Origin: a virus
Strand: one strand, 5' to 3'
Virus record (IMG/VR): IMGVR_UViG_3300044294_000263
Coordinates: 1 to 21,263 of that record
DNA length: 21,263 bases
Positions 10,701 to 16,600 of the stretch are shown here, one piece after another. Position numbers and translations under genes: made by a program. The notes beneath the pieces were generated by a model. The model was not told where the DNA came from, did no database searches, and was given only the letters and a program-made list of their open reading frames with translations. Every line of letters begins with the position of its first letter. Position 1 is the stretch's first letter.

Positions 10701-12023
10701 GTTCTTTCTCTGACTGGTATTCCTTACCAGGTTGGTATTGGAACTTCTGCGTTTAATATAACTGTAAAAAATAGATATCAAAATAAATTTTCTGGATGGA
10801 TATTTGGACAACTTTTAGAATTGGATGATTTTAGTAATCTTTTTAATGGTTTTAGAAAAACATTTTTACTCACAAGAACTATTGTCACGAAAGAGTATTA
10901 TAGTATTGTTTCACAAAAAAATTCTGGTATTATTCTTTCGAATAATCTTTTAATTTTTATAAATAATGTCTTACAAAGACCAAATATAGATTATATTTTT
11001 ACTAGTGGGACAAGATTAACATTCAGAGAAGCACCAAAGTTTCAAAGTAAATTAAAAATATATTTTTATACTGGTTCCCTTGAAGATTTTGTTGAAGTTA
11101 ATACTGATCAAACAATTAAACCGGGAGACAGATTAAGATTACAAGAAAAAAATAATATTCCATCTCAAGAAGAAAGAATAATTTACGAATTAATTGCTTC
11201 CGATACTATAGAGACACAAACTTACAATGGAATTGGAATTGTTAATGACAGTTCATTTTTAAGACCAATTGCTTGGTCTAAGCAAACTTCTGATATTATT
11301 ATTGATGGTGAACCGATTTCAAAACAAAGAGAATATCTTGAACCAAAAATTTTCCCAAATACAAATATTATCGCATCTGTTGATTCAACGAGTTCAAAAA
11401 TTTATGTAAAGAATACTTATCCAATTTTTAAAAATATTGATGATTTAAGCCAAACATTAAATGACATTCAAATAGTTGGGTTGGGTACTACAGCAGTTAC
11501 TGAAGTAATAAAAAAAGTTAGTTATTCTGGTGATTATGGGGTTATTGTTGGTATTAGTACAAGTGCAACTGGAATTGGAACAACTTCCCCAATGTTGATT
11601 TTTAACATAAAACCAAATGTTAACATTACTAATAATGTAAGTAGACCAGGAATTACCACTGGAGATTATTTTGTTATTGAAAATTCAATTATTGGAAATG
11701 GTGTAACATCGATCAAAAATAATACATCAGAAATTGTTTCGATTGGAAACAGTTTTATTGATAATGTCTACTATGCAAATCACATTGTTTCAATTGGTTC
11801 ATCTTCCCTTCGTGTTTATTCTAACATTTTATCGTTAAATGGCATAGATACATCATCTCTTCCTTTAAATTTATCAAATTATGGAACTTATACTTGGGGT
11901 ATAATTAATTGTTCCAGGAATTCAAATTCAAAATCATTTGAATTTTACAATCAAAATGGGTTATTAGGAATCGAAACGTCTGCTTACGTATCAAGATTAC
12001 TTCAATTAAAAGCATCATATTAA
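1734..12023 (+). CDS. Giant modular virion structural protein at the gp7 position (YHYH-like domain, multiple repeat families)
   Basis: This 3,429-residue protein sits between gp6 and gp8, where T4 encodes gp7 (1,032 residues), so a wedge or peripheral baseplate role is inferred from position. Residues 1 to about 260 resemble the N-terminus of large virion proteins of marine T4-like phages: NPLFKEFLLQYF, then IDDEIITYTG with CIRGFSG (2022-2126), then FYSSKGTDSALK and VEIIKP. The middle and C-terminal parts carry nine HNFxxGD-type repeats, about nine SGxGYxxPP-type repeats, and three 'INNVLQRP' modules. A YHYH-like domain lies at residues 1237-1348. The last ~500 residues include LLIFINNVLQRP, LRPIAWSKQT and KQREYLEPKI, also familiar from cyanophage structural proteins. 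It is rich in Asn, Ser, Gly and Ile and shows no signal peptide or obvious membrane segment. The 10.3-kb frame is uninterrupted, which argues strongly that it is real. True homology to T4 gp7 cannot be shown by eye. Confidence 0.88.
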   Translation: MEKNKVKISNILDSQIPNFIKEDNPLFKEFLLQYFISEERKYGSIYLSENISSYKNISTYSDINFLLSPTILLNDITSFDDTIVVHSYIPNVNATIGFPNTYGLLKIDDEIITYTGITTNSFTGCIRGFSGVDKIESNNDPEFLSFNITNSGEHFSGARVENLSFIYLSKFYQKYKYLFIPGFENRNFKENLSVENILSRARDFYSSKGTDSALKILFSVLFGKDVEIIKPFDNTIVSSDSEWSVSYEMIVESIQGNPLNLKNSTILKDSVNSPTASGAVSNVEEIFLENKKYYKIYISKNTLNGNFEINNKTKIIEIGTTLSTVTVDSTVGFAPFGSFYYYDSINGYKEVTYQSKSYNQFFNCSGISTFITENSSIIQNNFIYGYEKNNKNNICIMRVVGSISNNLNRNESTKYFLPEDKIGLKYLGEKTPIEDKKFNKWFYNNVSYIDVFIVDPSTNTITTKDYHFLYQGDKIDIIQKSNNKTVYNNVIVSKIISETKFQVNSETLELNVDYIIKKRLKYISSNLNLGDLLSDVQNSFVDKDKNTYIIFSGYPSYPGLETTDRSKTFKSNEASSNIISIQNHNFLNGEKIYYNSLSNESGITGLSSGFYYVKKINNDELSLSLNRSNLFNDKIEKFNGKKEDGDDLHKIISSNLSFKNLKNQNNFKRIYKTPKNKETFSNIVGPIGVLLNGIELHSPISEDSVFYGQIEKINILNSGKDYDVINPPDILVDDNFGSSCEAYAHLSGGISEIILVSPGFDYISTPSVTISGGNGTGAECEAKMKSFKHSVSFSNNFVDLSSNTFSLNFDHKFLDGEEVIYTSDGLPIGIGSTNVGYSTSRLSNGGTYYIAKINNKKFSIATTKKRALEKTKLIDFTSFGNKTNIFTSTKFRKIIDRIIIKNPGNFYSNNKVVISSQLYPPQNVKDIFKTFVGINTYDNYIYAKNHNFNDGEIIKYSCEGTPIAGLSTSLYYKVTSIDKNKFKLSSVGTATSINDENYKNKVYVNIESIGIGTHIFNYPPIIVNITGPIGIASTEKPSYYESTAYATVKGKINNIFVKNGGIGYGVTNIINYIRRPIVTLKTGSNATIQSIINKIGEISEIFIVNSGENYTSPPSLEIIGSGNYAKLKANVFDGKIISVDILNRGNGYFQDNTYIKVIPTGIGAIFSADIYEWKINQVERYKTILNDEIYKNTLQIKSGIEEKENKICSFYCPKEIRKILNDNLDPNTFEDLDELQIHSPIIGWAYDGNPIYGPYGNAKGIPDEFGTGGLKRIVSSYSIDPLDDINLRPSAYVPGYFIDDYIYKNDGDLDEYNGRFIVNGDFPNGTYAYFSTLDSNKTPQFPYITYKHRNESDLFNYDKLKNQSDYYLNTGEYKRNITPLGLNEENRKYPFLSDSLNSKINLKIKDIKYSGISSIFVENSGENYNVGDKINFSNNFSIDCVVDEILGKNIISIDTTETILNDLVFSINDNRVTAFSTNPHNFFDGDIISITGISSAIYKNIEGVRVIGVNTISSLLSVSIGNTGDTGISTFVSLFEPTSSGNFLINDLIQIGSEKMLIVNIDNYNNRYRVIREYDQSVGSSHTQGKFVKKLPRQFTFDINKKIENKNITINNYYYFDAAKSVGIGYSYTNVIVGNSGNSNIRKSIPPRAIYLEKHNFKTGDILSLVSVGGTILASNDSSLTSSFNLSKFLNLYCVKLSDDYIGISTEKIGFTTSYVYFVSATGKNHKFENISNQISGSAKKINSIITLDSQHNLKKNDVIKLNIKPNKIQTFNFEYNNNIKKLIVDKVSFASTAVGVGSGFSTIKINNHGYETGDVVIYNSNDPIIPLKNNGIYYIIKISDDLLKIAENKYNSTKFPYEHIGITSYGSGSHQIAKINPRIKIYRGNTVSIAVSDSSLTDYRVNFYIDNKFKSKYESPLIQYKGNFGDGNSNTRILISNSESLPNLYYRIEGKNLNYTNTYPSSTNEEVSNYSQIEFLDSKLNGNHRVSGVGSTTITINLKEDVESLSYNLNGFSTCFYSSSSKTEKGGIHSVKIINPGKNINKLPSILSVGSTTGSFANLFVDSNDIGQILDVDVLSQGVEIPNDKTLTPKADTYTILRLKDIYTLSSIGIITGGKNYTSPPKTIAIGNNSILTKTSISGNSVSDVEIISNDSGISNNIRFIPTNNSNGVNIINATSSFQVNTIFLRAPVIGFSEFPFEIGDKIYVENVKIISNDDGYNSSDYNYQYFTVTSINTTPGTESVSYSISGIGSTGGVYDINYTFGRVIKANDLSSYSPSFKPVEFFEGEKISQINGSSYGYVAKNGWDKESNTLKLEKVKGKFEKNKKIIGSIGNNKSTIENFYEFDFDLIPNSLFLKSKTWLTDKGKLNLNEQRLQDNDYYQRFSYSIRGEVDYESWKEPIKSLTHISGFKNFSDYEILNGVGNTVIIKENDSQIDLTVEILGQASVYDKLYYDLASEDTSDQTLSKIIKFDSKVITDYNESRTNKVLLIDDISSQFSGVVTPIGGKVIGLTTFALYTSGDRLFHKNFDPAEINTSTSIITILNHNFNTGESLTYLPNDGSSIGIEYTYVSGIGFTTLLPKNVYAIKISNDSIKLAIGKIEAISGTAVSFTSVTGIGSTHSLSVETNLATSRVLISIDNILQSPISKKDISVSLISSVGIGSTIIYLNNISSIQGNSLIKIDDEILKVNLVGIGSTNALDVNRSYMGTVAVAHTIGAVVTILSGDYRIESGNIYFSDPPYGPPRINSLTTKSIFHGRAFYKLNYDKNYIFDDISENFNSSRKNFDLKSNGQILSGIQSNFGVVLVNNIFQRPFYGDVGSILESDYKVVGTGETITFTGTLENKDLPKGGIINEFTVGLGSGYQIPKRAYGYAVVSSAGTIQSIGISTSGSGYRFNPKVSIADTLGVGIGASIVSSISNGLVTSFSIVNPGSGYTNTNPPLVIIDDPSPYTNLPLSGGTGSNATMNVVVGTGGSVISFDIENSGYGYSIGDVLSLTGIPYQVGIGTSAFNITVKNRYQNKFSGWIFGQLLELDDFSNLFNGFRKTFLLTRTIVTKEYYSIVSQKNSGIILSNNLLIFINNVLQRPNIDYIFTSGTRLTFREAPKFQSKLKIYFYTGSLEDFVEVNTDQTIKPGDRLRLQEKNNIPSQEERIIYELIASDTIETQTYNGIGIVNDSSFLRPIAWSKQTSDIIIDGEPISKQREYLEPKIFPNTNIIASVDSTSSKIYVKNTYPIFKNIDDLSQTLNDIQIVGLGTTAVTEVIKKVSYSGDYGVIVGISTSATGIGTTSPMLIFNIKPNVNITNNVSRPGITTGDYFVIENSIIGNGVTSIKNNTSEIVSIGNSFIDNVYYANHIVSIGSSSLRVYSNILSLNGIDTSSLPLNLSNYGTYTWGIINCSRNSNSKSFEFYNQNGLLGIETSAYVSRLLQLKASY
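2022..2126 (+). repeat. 'IDDEI..Y/RG' beta module, copy 1 (gene 2 N-terminus)
   Basis: The module reads GLLKIDDEIITYTG, a short spacer, then FTGCIRGFSG. The pattern G-x-L-x-I-x-x-E-I-I-x-Y followed by a turn and R-G recurs in many phage tail proteins. Two more copies occur here: 9753-9896 in the same gene (IKIDDEILKV ... RSYMGTVAVAHTIGAVV) and 19839-19970 in the DUF4815 gene (LQINSEIISYNS ... ASRGIDSSLKSNHP). Each is preceded by a hydrophobic beta-like stretch. Confidence 0.6.
3129..9524 (+). repeat. Dispersed H-[N/G]-[F/Y]-x-x-G-[D/E] repeat family, nine copies inside gene 2
   Basis: Nine segments share a His-(Asn)-Phe-x-x-Gly-Asp/Glu start, a short hydrophobic strand, a variable loop often containing 'GL/GI', then a 'YY-[IV]-x-K-I-x-x-x-x-[FL]-x-[IL]' strand pair. 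Approximate copies: 3129-3248 (YHFLYQGDKI), 3474-3608 (HNFLNGEKIYY), 4161-4319 (HKFLDGEEVIY), 4566-4691 (HNFNDGEIIKY), 6168-6290 (HNFFDGDIISI), 6693-6851 (HNFKTGDILSL), 6984-7025 (HNLKKNDVIKL, short), 7155-7283 (HGYETGDVVIY) and 9360-9524 (HNFNTGESLTY). The copies are divergent, indicating old duplications. The pattern resembles 'HGLxTGDxVxY ... GLxxGxxYYV' repeats of large bacterial surface adhesins and other marine phage structural proteins (recalled, not searched). Confidence 0.7.
5442..5777 (+). other. YHYH-like domain within gene 2 (residues 1237-1348)
   Basis: The segment begins HSPIIGWAYDGNPIYGPYG and continues through a Gly-rich loop, 'YVPGYFIDDYIY', 'DLDEYNGRF' and 'FPNGTYAYFST', and ends 'YITYKH'. 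The combination of G-[WY]-A-x-D-G-x-P-I-Y-G-P and P-N-G-T-Y-x-Y-F is the hallmark I associate with the YHYH domain family of bacterial and marine phage proteins. The usual His in 'GTYHYF' is Ala here. The family's biochemical function is not established to my knowledge. The domain is embedded in a structural protein, so a virion role is inferred. Confidence 0.7.
9624..11075 (+). repeat. 'I-x-[IV]-[ND]-N-[VI]-[LF]-Q-[RS]-P' module, three copies in gene 2
   Basis: Three segments share a strand ending in 'NNVLQRP'-like residues: 9624-9689 (RVLISIDNILQSP), 10134-10247 (VVLVNNIFQRP, then YKVVGTGETITFTG) and 10947-11075 (LLIFINNVLQRP, then YIFTSGTRLTFREAP). The second and third copies also share the following 'Y-x-[VF]-x-[GS]-G-[ET]-x-[IL]-T-F' strand, so they are full-length paralogous modules; the first keeps only the front half. 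This pattern is common in tail-fibre and baseplate-associated proteins of marine myoviruses. Confidence 0.65.
9753..9896 (+). repeat. 'IDDEI..Y/RG' beta module, copy 2 (gene 2 C-terminal part)
   Basis: This copy reads SLIKIDDEILKV, then NALDVNRSYMGTVAVAHTIG and AVVTIL. The 'G-T-x-A-x-x-H-x-x-G-A-x-V' ending is the classical form of this phage tail module and is more complete than in the N-terminal copy. Confidence 0.65.
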
Positions 12024-12025
12024 TA

Positions 12026-12033
12026 TATAAATA
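12026..12033 (+). promoter_or_regulatory. T4-type late promoter box TATAAATA before gp8
   Basis: An exact TATAAATA lies in the 24-base gap between the giant gene's stop and the gp8 ATG at 12048. In T4-like phages this is the late promoter element recognised by the phage sigma-like factor gp55 with gp33/gp45. Transcription normally starts a few bases downstream, which would leave a leader of only about 8 bases before gp8. In DNA this AT-rich the octamer can occur by chance (an in-gene copy exists at 15965-15972), but both true intergenic gaps in the window contain one. Confidence 0.65.
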
Positions 12034-12047
12034 ATCAAAAACACATT

Positions 12048-13610
12048 ATGCCCGCTATAATTACTGATCAATTTAGAATATTAAATGCTGAAACTTTTGT
12101 TAAAAGTTTTACAGGAATAGGAACAACTACAAATTATTATTATACATTTTTAGCACATCCAAATCCAACTAATACTACAATCGAAAATTATGGAATTTCT
12201 TCATGGAATTCCAATCCACCAGAACCAAGAGACTCATTTCAACAAGAAAATTTATATTTTGATAGTATGCTTTTTTTAAAAAAAGTAAACTATGATGATA
12301 TTTCTAGAGTCATTCCTAGATATGATTGGGAATCCGGAATAATTTATGATATGTATAGAAATAATTATGATATTAGTAATCCTGCGCCACAAACTGATTC
12401 AAAAACTCTATATGACTCAAGATATTATGTTGTAAACTCTTCGTATAAGGTTTATATTTGTTTAAATAATGGAGAAAATCCAGAGTATCCAAAAGGACAA
12501 AAATCAGTAAATGAACCAAACTTTGTGGATTCAAACCCTCAGCAAGCTGGTGATGGTACTGATGGTTATCTGTGGAAATATCTCTATACTATTACTCCAA
12601 AAGAAATTATAAAATTTTCTACAAGCAATTATATTCCTGTTCCAAAAAATTGGAGCGATTCAGAAACAGAATCAATAAAAAATACAGCAATAAATGGAAA
12701 AATTGAAACAATTATAATTAAAAACAGAGGTTCTGGATATGCAATTCCCGGAGGAGAAACTACTGGTACAATTTCAAATATACCAATCATAGGTGATGGT
12801 TCTGGTGGATTTGCTTCTGTTACAATTAATGGTGGAGAAATAGATACAGTTCAAGTAACGAACGGAGGAACAGATTATACTAGAGCATTTATAAAATTTG
12901 GGTATGGTTATAGTGAAACACCAGATATAACTTCTGGATCTGGAGGAGTTTTTGAGGTCATAATACCACCCAAGGGTGGTCATGGATACGATATATATAG
13001 AGAACTTGGTTCTTATAGAGTTATGGTTTACTCTAAATATGAATCAGAATCTGATTATGTGATTGGAAATGATTTTTCTCGTGTGGGAATAATAAAAAAC
13101 CCAACAATTTATGGAAGTCAAAATCAACCAATAAATAGTTTTACTGCAACTAATCTTGGAGCATTAAAATTGAAACCAGTTGGTTCTGGAAACATTTCGG
13201 ATACTTTTTATCCAAACAACTCATTAATTACTCAAAATATTGGAGTTGGATCAACTGCAATTGGATATGTTGCATCATGGAATCAAAATACAGGTATTTT
13301 GAGATATTATCAACCAGTAGGTCTTTCTACACTTTTTGGAGGAAAAAATCTTTTTAATTTTGTCGGTTATGCATCAACTATAAATTGCTCAAATATAACT
13401 GGATCCGCATTGATTGTAGATACAAATTTTTCAGGTGATGTAATACAAATTGGTGGAAAAAATATTAATTTAGGGCAATCTTTTACTTCTGGAATATCAA
13501 ATCCAGAAATTAAAAAATATTTTGGAGAAATCATTTATATTGATAATAGAGCACCAATAACAAGATCTTCATCACAAAAAGAAGAAGTAAAAATCGTAGT
13601 AGAATTTTAA
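12048..13610 (+). CDS. 8: Baseplate wedge protein gp8
   Basis: This is the T4-type baseplate wedge subunit gp8, which in T4 is a dimer bound on each wedge with gp7 and gp10. The start MPAIITDQFRILNAETF matches the usual N-terminus of marine T4-like gp8 proteins, fixing the ATG at 12048. Other family landmarks are DGTDGYLWKYLYTI (around 12553-12594) and PPKGGHGYD, with GGHGYD at residues 310-315, followed by ELGSYRVMV. The protein has 520 residues against 334 in T4 gp8. Part of the extra length is a Gly-rich insertion of SGxGY-type repeats at 12699-12947. No Shine-Dalgarno is visible before the start, and a TATAAATA late promoter box lies 14 bases upstream. The stop is followed after six bases by the DUF4815 gene. 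No frameshift or truncation is apparent. Confidence 0.93.
   Translation: MPAIITDQFRILNAETFVKSFTGIGTTTNYYYTFLAHPNPTNTTIENYGISSWNSNPPEPRDSFQQENLYFDSMLFLKKVNYDDISRVIPRYDWESGIIYDMYRNNYDISNPAPQTDSKTLYDSRYYVVNSSYKVYICLNNGENPEYPKGQKSVNEPNFVDSNPQQAGDGTDGYLWKYLYTITPKEIIKFSTSNYIPVPKNWSDSETESIKNTAINGKIETIIIKNRGSGYAIPGGETTGTISNIPIIGDGSGGFASVTINGGEIDTVQVTNGGTDYTRAFIKFGYGYSETPDITSGSGGVFEVIIPPKGGHGYDIYRELGSYRVMVYSKYESESDYVIGNDFSRVGIIKNPTIYGSQNQPINSFTATNLGALKLKPVGSGNISDTFYPNNSLITQNIGVGSTAIGYVASWNQNTGILRYYQPVGLSTLFGGKNLFNFVGYASTINCSNITGSALIVDTNFSGDVIQIGGKNINLGQSFTSGISNPEIKKYFGEIIYIDNRAPITRSSSQKEEVKIVVEF
12699..12947 (+). repeat. SGxGY-type repeat insertion in gp8
   Basis: Two to three units occupy about residues 218-300: IETIIIKNRGSGYAIPGG, IDTVQVTNGGTDYTRAF and GYGYSETPD, with Gly-rich turns between them. 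They match the repeat family in the preceding giant gene and sit immediately before the conserved GGHGYD segment, so they look like a surface insertion in the gp8 fold. Confidence 0.7.
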
Positions 13611-13616
13611 AAAAAA

Positions 13617-16600
13617 ATGACTCAGAATACCAATTTAAACGTTTCTCCATATTTTGATGATTTTGATGAAAATAAAAATTATAAAAGAGTTTTATTTAAA
13701 CCTGGTTATCCAATTCAATCAAGAGAACTTACTACTTTACAATCAATATTACAAAATCAGGTAGAAAAATTTGGTCAATATTTTTTTAAAGAAGGATCTG
13801 TAGTAATTCCTGGTGGAAGTTTTTATGATGACAGATATTATTCTGTAAAAATAAATCCATTCTTTTTAAATATACCAGTAAATCAATACACAAGATATTT
13901 GTCCGACAATGAAATAAAAATTAAAGGAGAAACATCTGGAGTTACTGCAACTGTCGTAAACATAATCACCAATGTAGAATCAGAGCAAGGGTATGATACT
14001 CTTTATGTAAAATACACTTCCTCCGGAAATGATGGAGAAACAAAAACATTTCAAGATGGAGAAAATTTAATAACTTTATCTGATATTAATTATTCTATAT
14101 TTAATATTCCTGCAAATAGTTCTTTCGCACAATGTATTTCCGACAATTCAACGGACATAGGATCTTCTGCTTCAATAAATGAGGGGATATATTTTATTAG
14201 GGGATTTTTCGTAAAAGTCGAAAAATCAACAGTAATTCTTGATCAATATTCGAATACACCAACTTATAAGATTGGTTTATTAATTTCTGAAGAAATTGTT
14301 ACTGCATCTTCAAAAAATAATGATCTATATGACAATGCAAAAGGATTTTCAAACGAATCTGCACCAGGAGCAGATAGATTTAAAATTTCCGCAACTTTAC
14401 ACAAAAAACCAATTACGGATCAAAGTGATAATGATTTCGTAGAATTAATCAGAGTAGAAAATGGAATTATTAAAAAATTTGTAAATGAAAAAACAGATTT
14501 TAATATTTTTAAAAATGAATTGGCAAGAAGAACATATGATGAGTCTGGGGATTATTATGTGAATCAATTTTCAATTGATGTTAGGGAATCGTTAAATGAT
14601 AGAATTTCAAATAGAGGAATATATTTCGAAAATCAATTAACTCAAAATGGAAATACCCCATCTGATGATATATTCGTTCTTCAAGTTTCTCCAGGAAGAG
14701 CTTATATTAGAGGATTTGAAGTCGACAAACTATCTACTTCTTCTATTGACATCTTAAAGCCAAGAACTACAAAATCTAAAAATAATATAAGTTTACCAAT
14801 AAAAATTGGTAATATTGTTAAAATTAATAATTTAGTTGGATCACCAAAAATTGGGTTTTCTACAACTTATACTATAAGTCTTTTGGATAGAAGACTGACA
14901 AACAAACAAATCGGTTCTGCAACAACCATTGGAGTAGCAAGAGTTTTTGATTTTAATCAAAAAAATATTTCAGGAGTTTCTACTACCCAATACGAAATTA
15001 GATTATTTGATATTCAAACCTATACGAATTTAACTATTGGTTTTGGTATAACAGCAACAGAAGATTCTCACATAAAGGGACAATATAGTGGTTCTACTGG
15101 ATATTTAAAAAAATCAGTCTCAAATGGAAAAATATTGATCGTATATAATTCGAAAGGTGAATTTCAAATTAATGAGCCATTGATTATTAATGGCATAAAT
15201 GTAGGAAGAAATATTTCTTCAATTCGAGATTATGATTTCTCTGATATAAAATCCGTTCATAGTATCGTAGGAGTATCTACTTTTGCTGCTGATTTAGTTC
15301 TTGATAATAAAAACAAATTATTTTCTGAAGCAAGTCAATTTACAATTTCTTCTACAGGAAAAGTAACGTCACCAAGTGTTTCTGATTTTTCTTCTTTAGT
15401 AAAAATTGGAGACATTGTTCAGTATTCAATTCCTGGATTTAGTACTGCGACTTTTAATAGAGTAACATCTGTTAATAGAAATGAATTAAATTTAACTTCG
15501 GTATCAACAGTTTTGGGAGTTTGCGAAGGTAATATCCCACAATCAGACCAAAATATAATTGATTTTGATGTAGTTATACCTTATTTAGAAAAATCAAATG
15601 ATCCTGGTTATATAATTCCACTACAAAATGACTATGTATCTTCAATAAATGTTTTAGATTCAACTTATATTATAAGAAAACAAATAACAAAAAATATTAC
15701 AGGGTCAACATTTACCTTTCATTTGAGTGATTTTGGTGACAATGATTTGTACTTTGAGCCATATTCAGAAAATAATTATATTTTAACATGGGAGACCGGA
15801 GAAAAAGAAGTAATATTAGACACTCAAGTATCTTTCAGTCTAGATTTGAGAGAAATGACAATATCTGGATTATCCAGAACCGGAAATGCTACTATTACTT
15901 TTATATTAAAAAGATCAAAACTTTCATCTAAAGAAAAGACATTAGTAAGATGTAGTTCCCTTATTATAAATAAATCAAAATTTCAAGGGTCTGGAATTGA
16001 ATCAACAACTTTTAGTGATGGTTTGACATATAGTCCAAAATATGGAACAAGAGTACAAGATGATGAAATATCTTTAAATGTTCCCGATGTGTATAGAATT
16101 TTAGGAATTTTCGAATCAAATAATATAGAGGAACCAAATTTACCATCAATTATTGTATCCTCACAGTCAGATACTTTTACAAATAATGTAATAGTTGGAG
16201 AAGAATTTATTGGAAATAGTTCCGGATCTATTGCTCGTGTGGTAAAAATCGTTAGTGGACAACAATTGGAATTTGTATATGAAAATGAAAAATTTTTTGA
16301 TATTGGAGAAACTATAACTTTAAAATACTCCGGAATTATTGCAAATATTAGTTCTTTGATTGTTGGTGATAGAAACATTGCACAAAATTATAATTTGGAC
16401 AGTGGTCAAAGATTAGAATATGTTGATTATGGAAGAATTATAAAAAAGAAAAATATATCAGATCCGACAAGAAAACTTAAAATTATTTTTGATTATTATT
16501 CTAACAATGAAAATAGTGGAACAATAGAAACAATCAACAGCTATAATTCTCTTAATTATTCTACAGAAATACCGTCTGCATTTAATAAAAGATCTTCTGA

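Larger units (their letters stand above)
3870..10718 (+). repeat. Dispersed SGxGYxxPPxVxI repeat family inside gene 2
   Basis: These repeats read roughly 'I-x-x-I-x-I-x-N-x-G-x-x-Y-x-x-P-P-x-[VIL]-x-I' and often end in a Gly-rich turn followed by alternating Ala. Copies: 3870-3935 (NSGKDYDVINPPD), 3981-4079 (SPGFDYISTPSVTISGG), 5025-5240 (two in tandem, NSGENYTSPPS and NRGNGYFQDNT), 7818-7919 (NPGKNINKLPS), 8049-8123 (TGGKNYTSPPK), 10368-10565 (two in tandem, TSGSGYRFNPK and NPGSGYTNTNPP) and 10647-10718 (NSGYGYSIGD). The alternating pattern suggests short beta-hairpin or beta-solenoid units. The family also occurs in gp8 and in the DUF4815 protein. Confidence 0.75.

Noticed and set aside
13609-13617. 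Run of nine A at the gp8/DUF4815 junction as a frameshift site
   Set aside because: The two genes are already in the same frame, so slippage would not join them; the run is better seen as an A-rich leader.
15965-15972. TATAAATA inside the DUF4815 gene
   Set aside because: It is in mid-gene with no start downstream at a useful distance; in such AT-rich DNA a chance match is expected.
15983-16378. Antisense frame of 131 residues inside the DUF4815 gene
   Set aside because: It lies wholly within a well-supported long + strand gene and shows no recognisable protein features.
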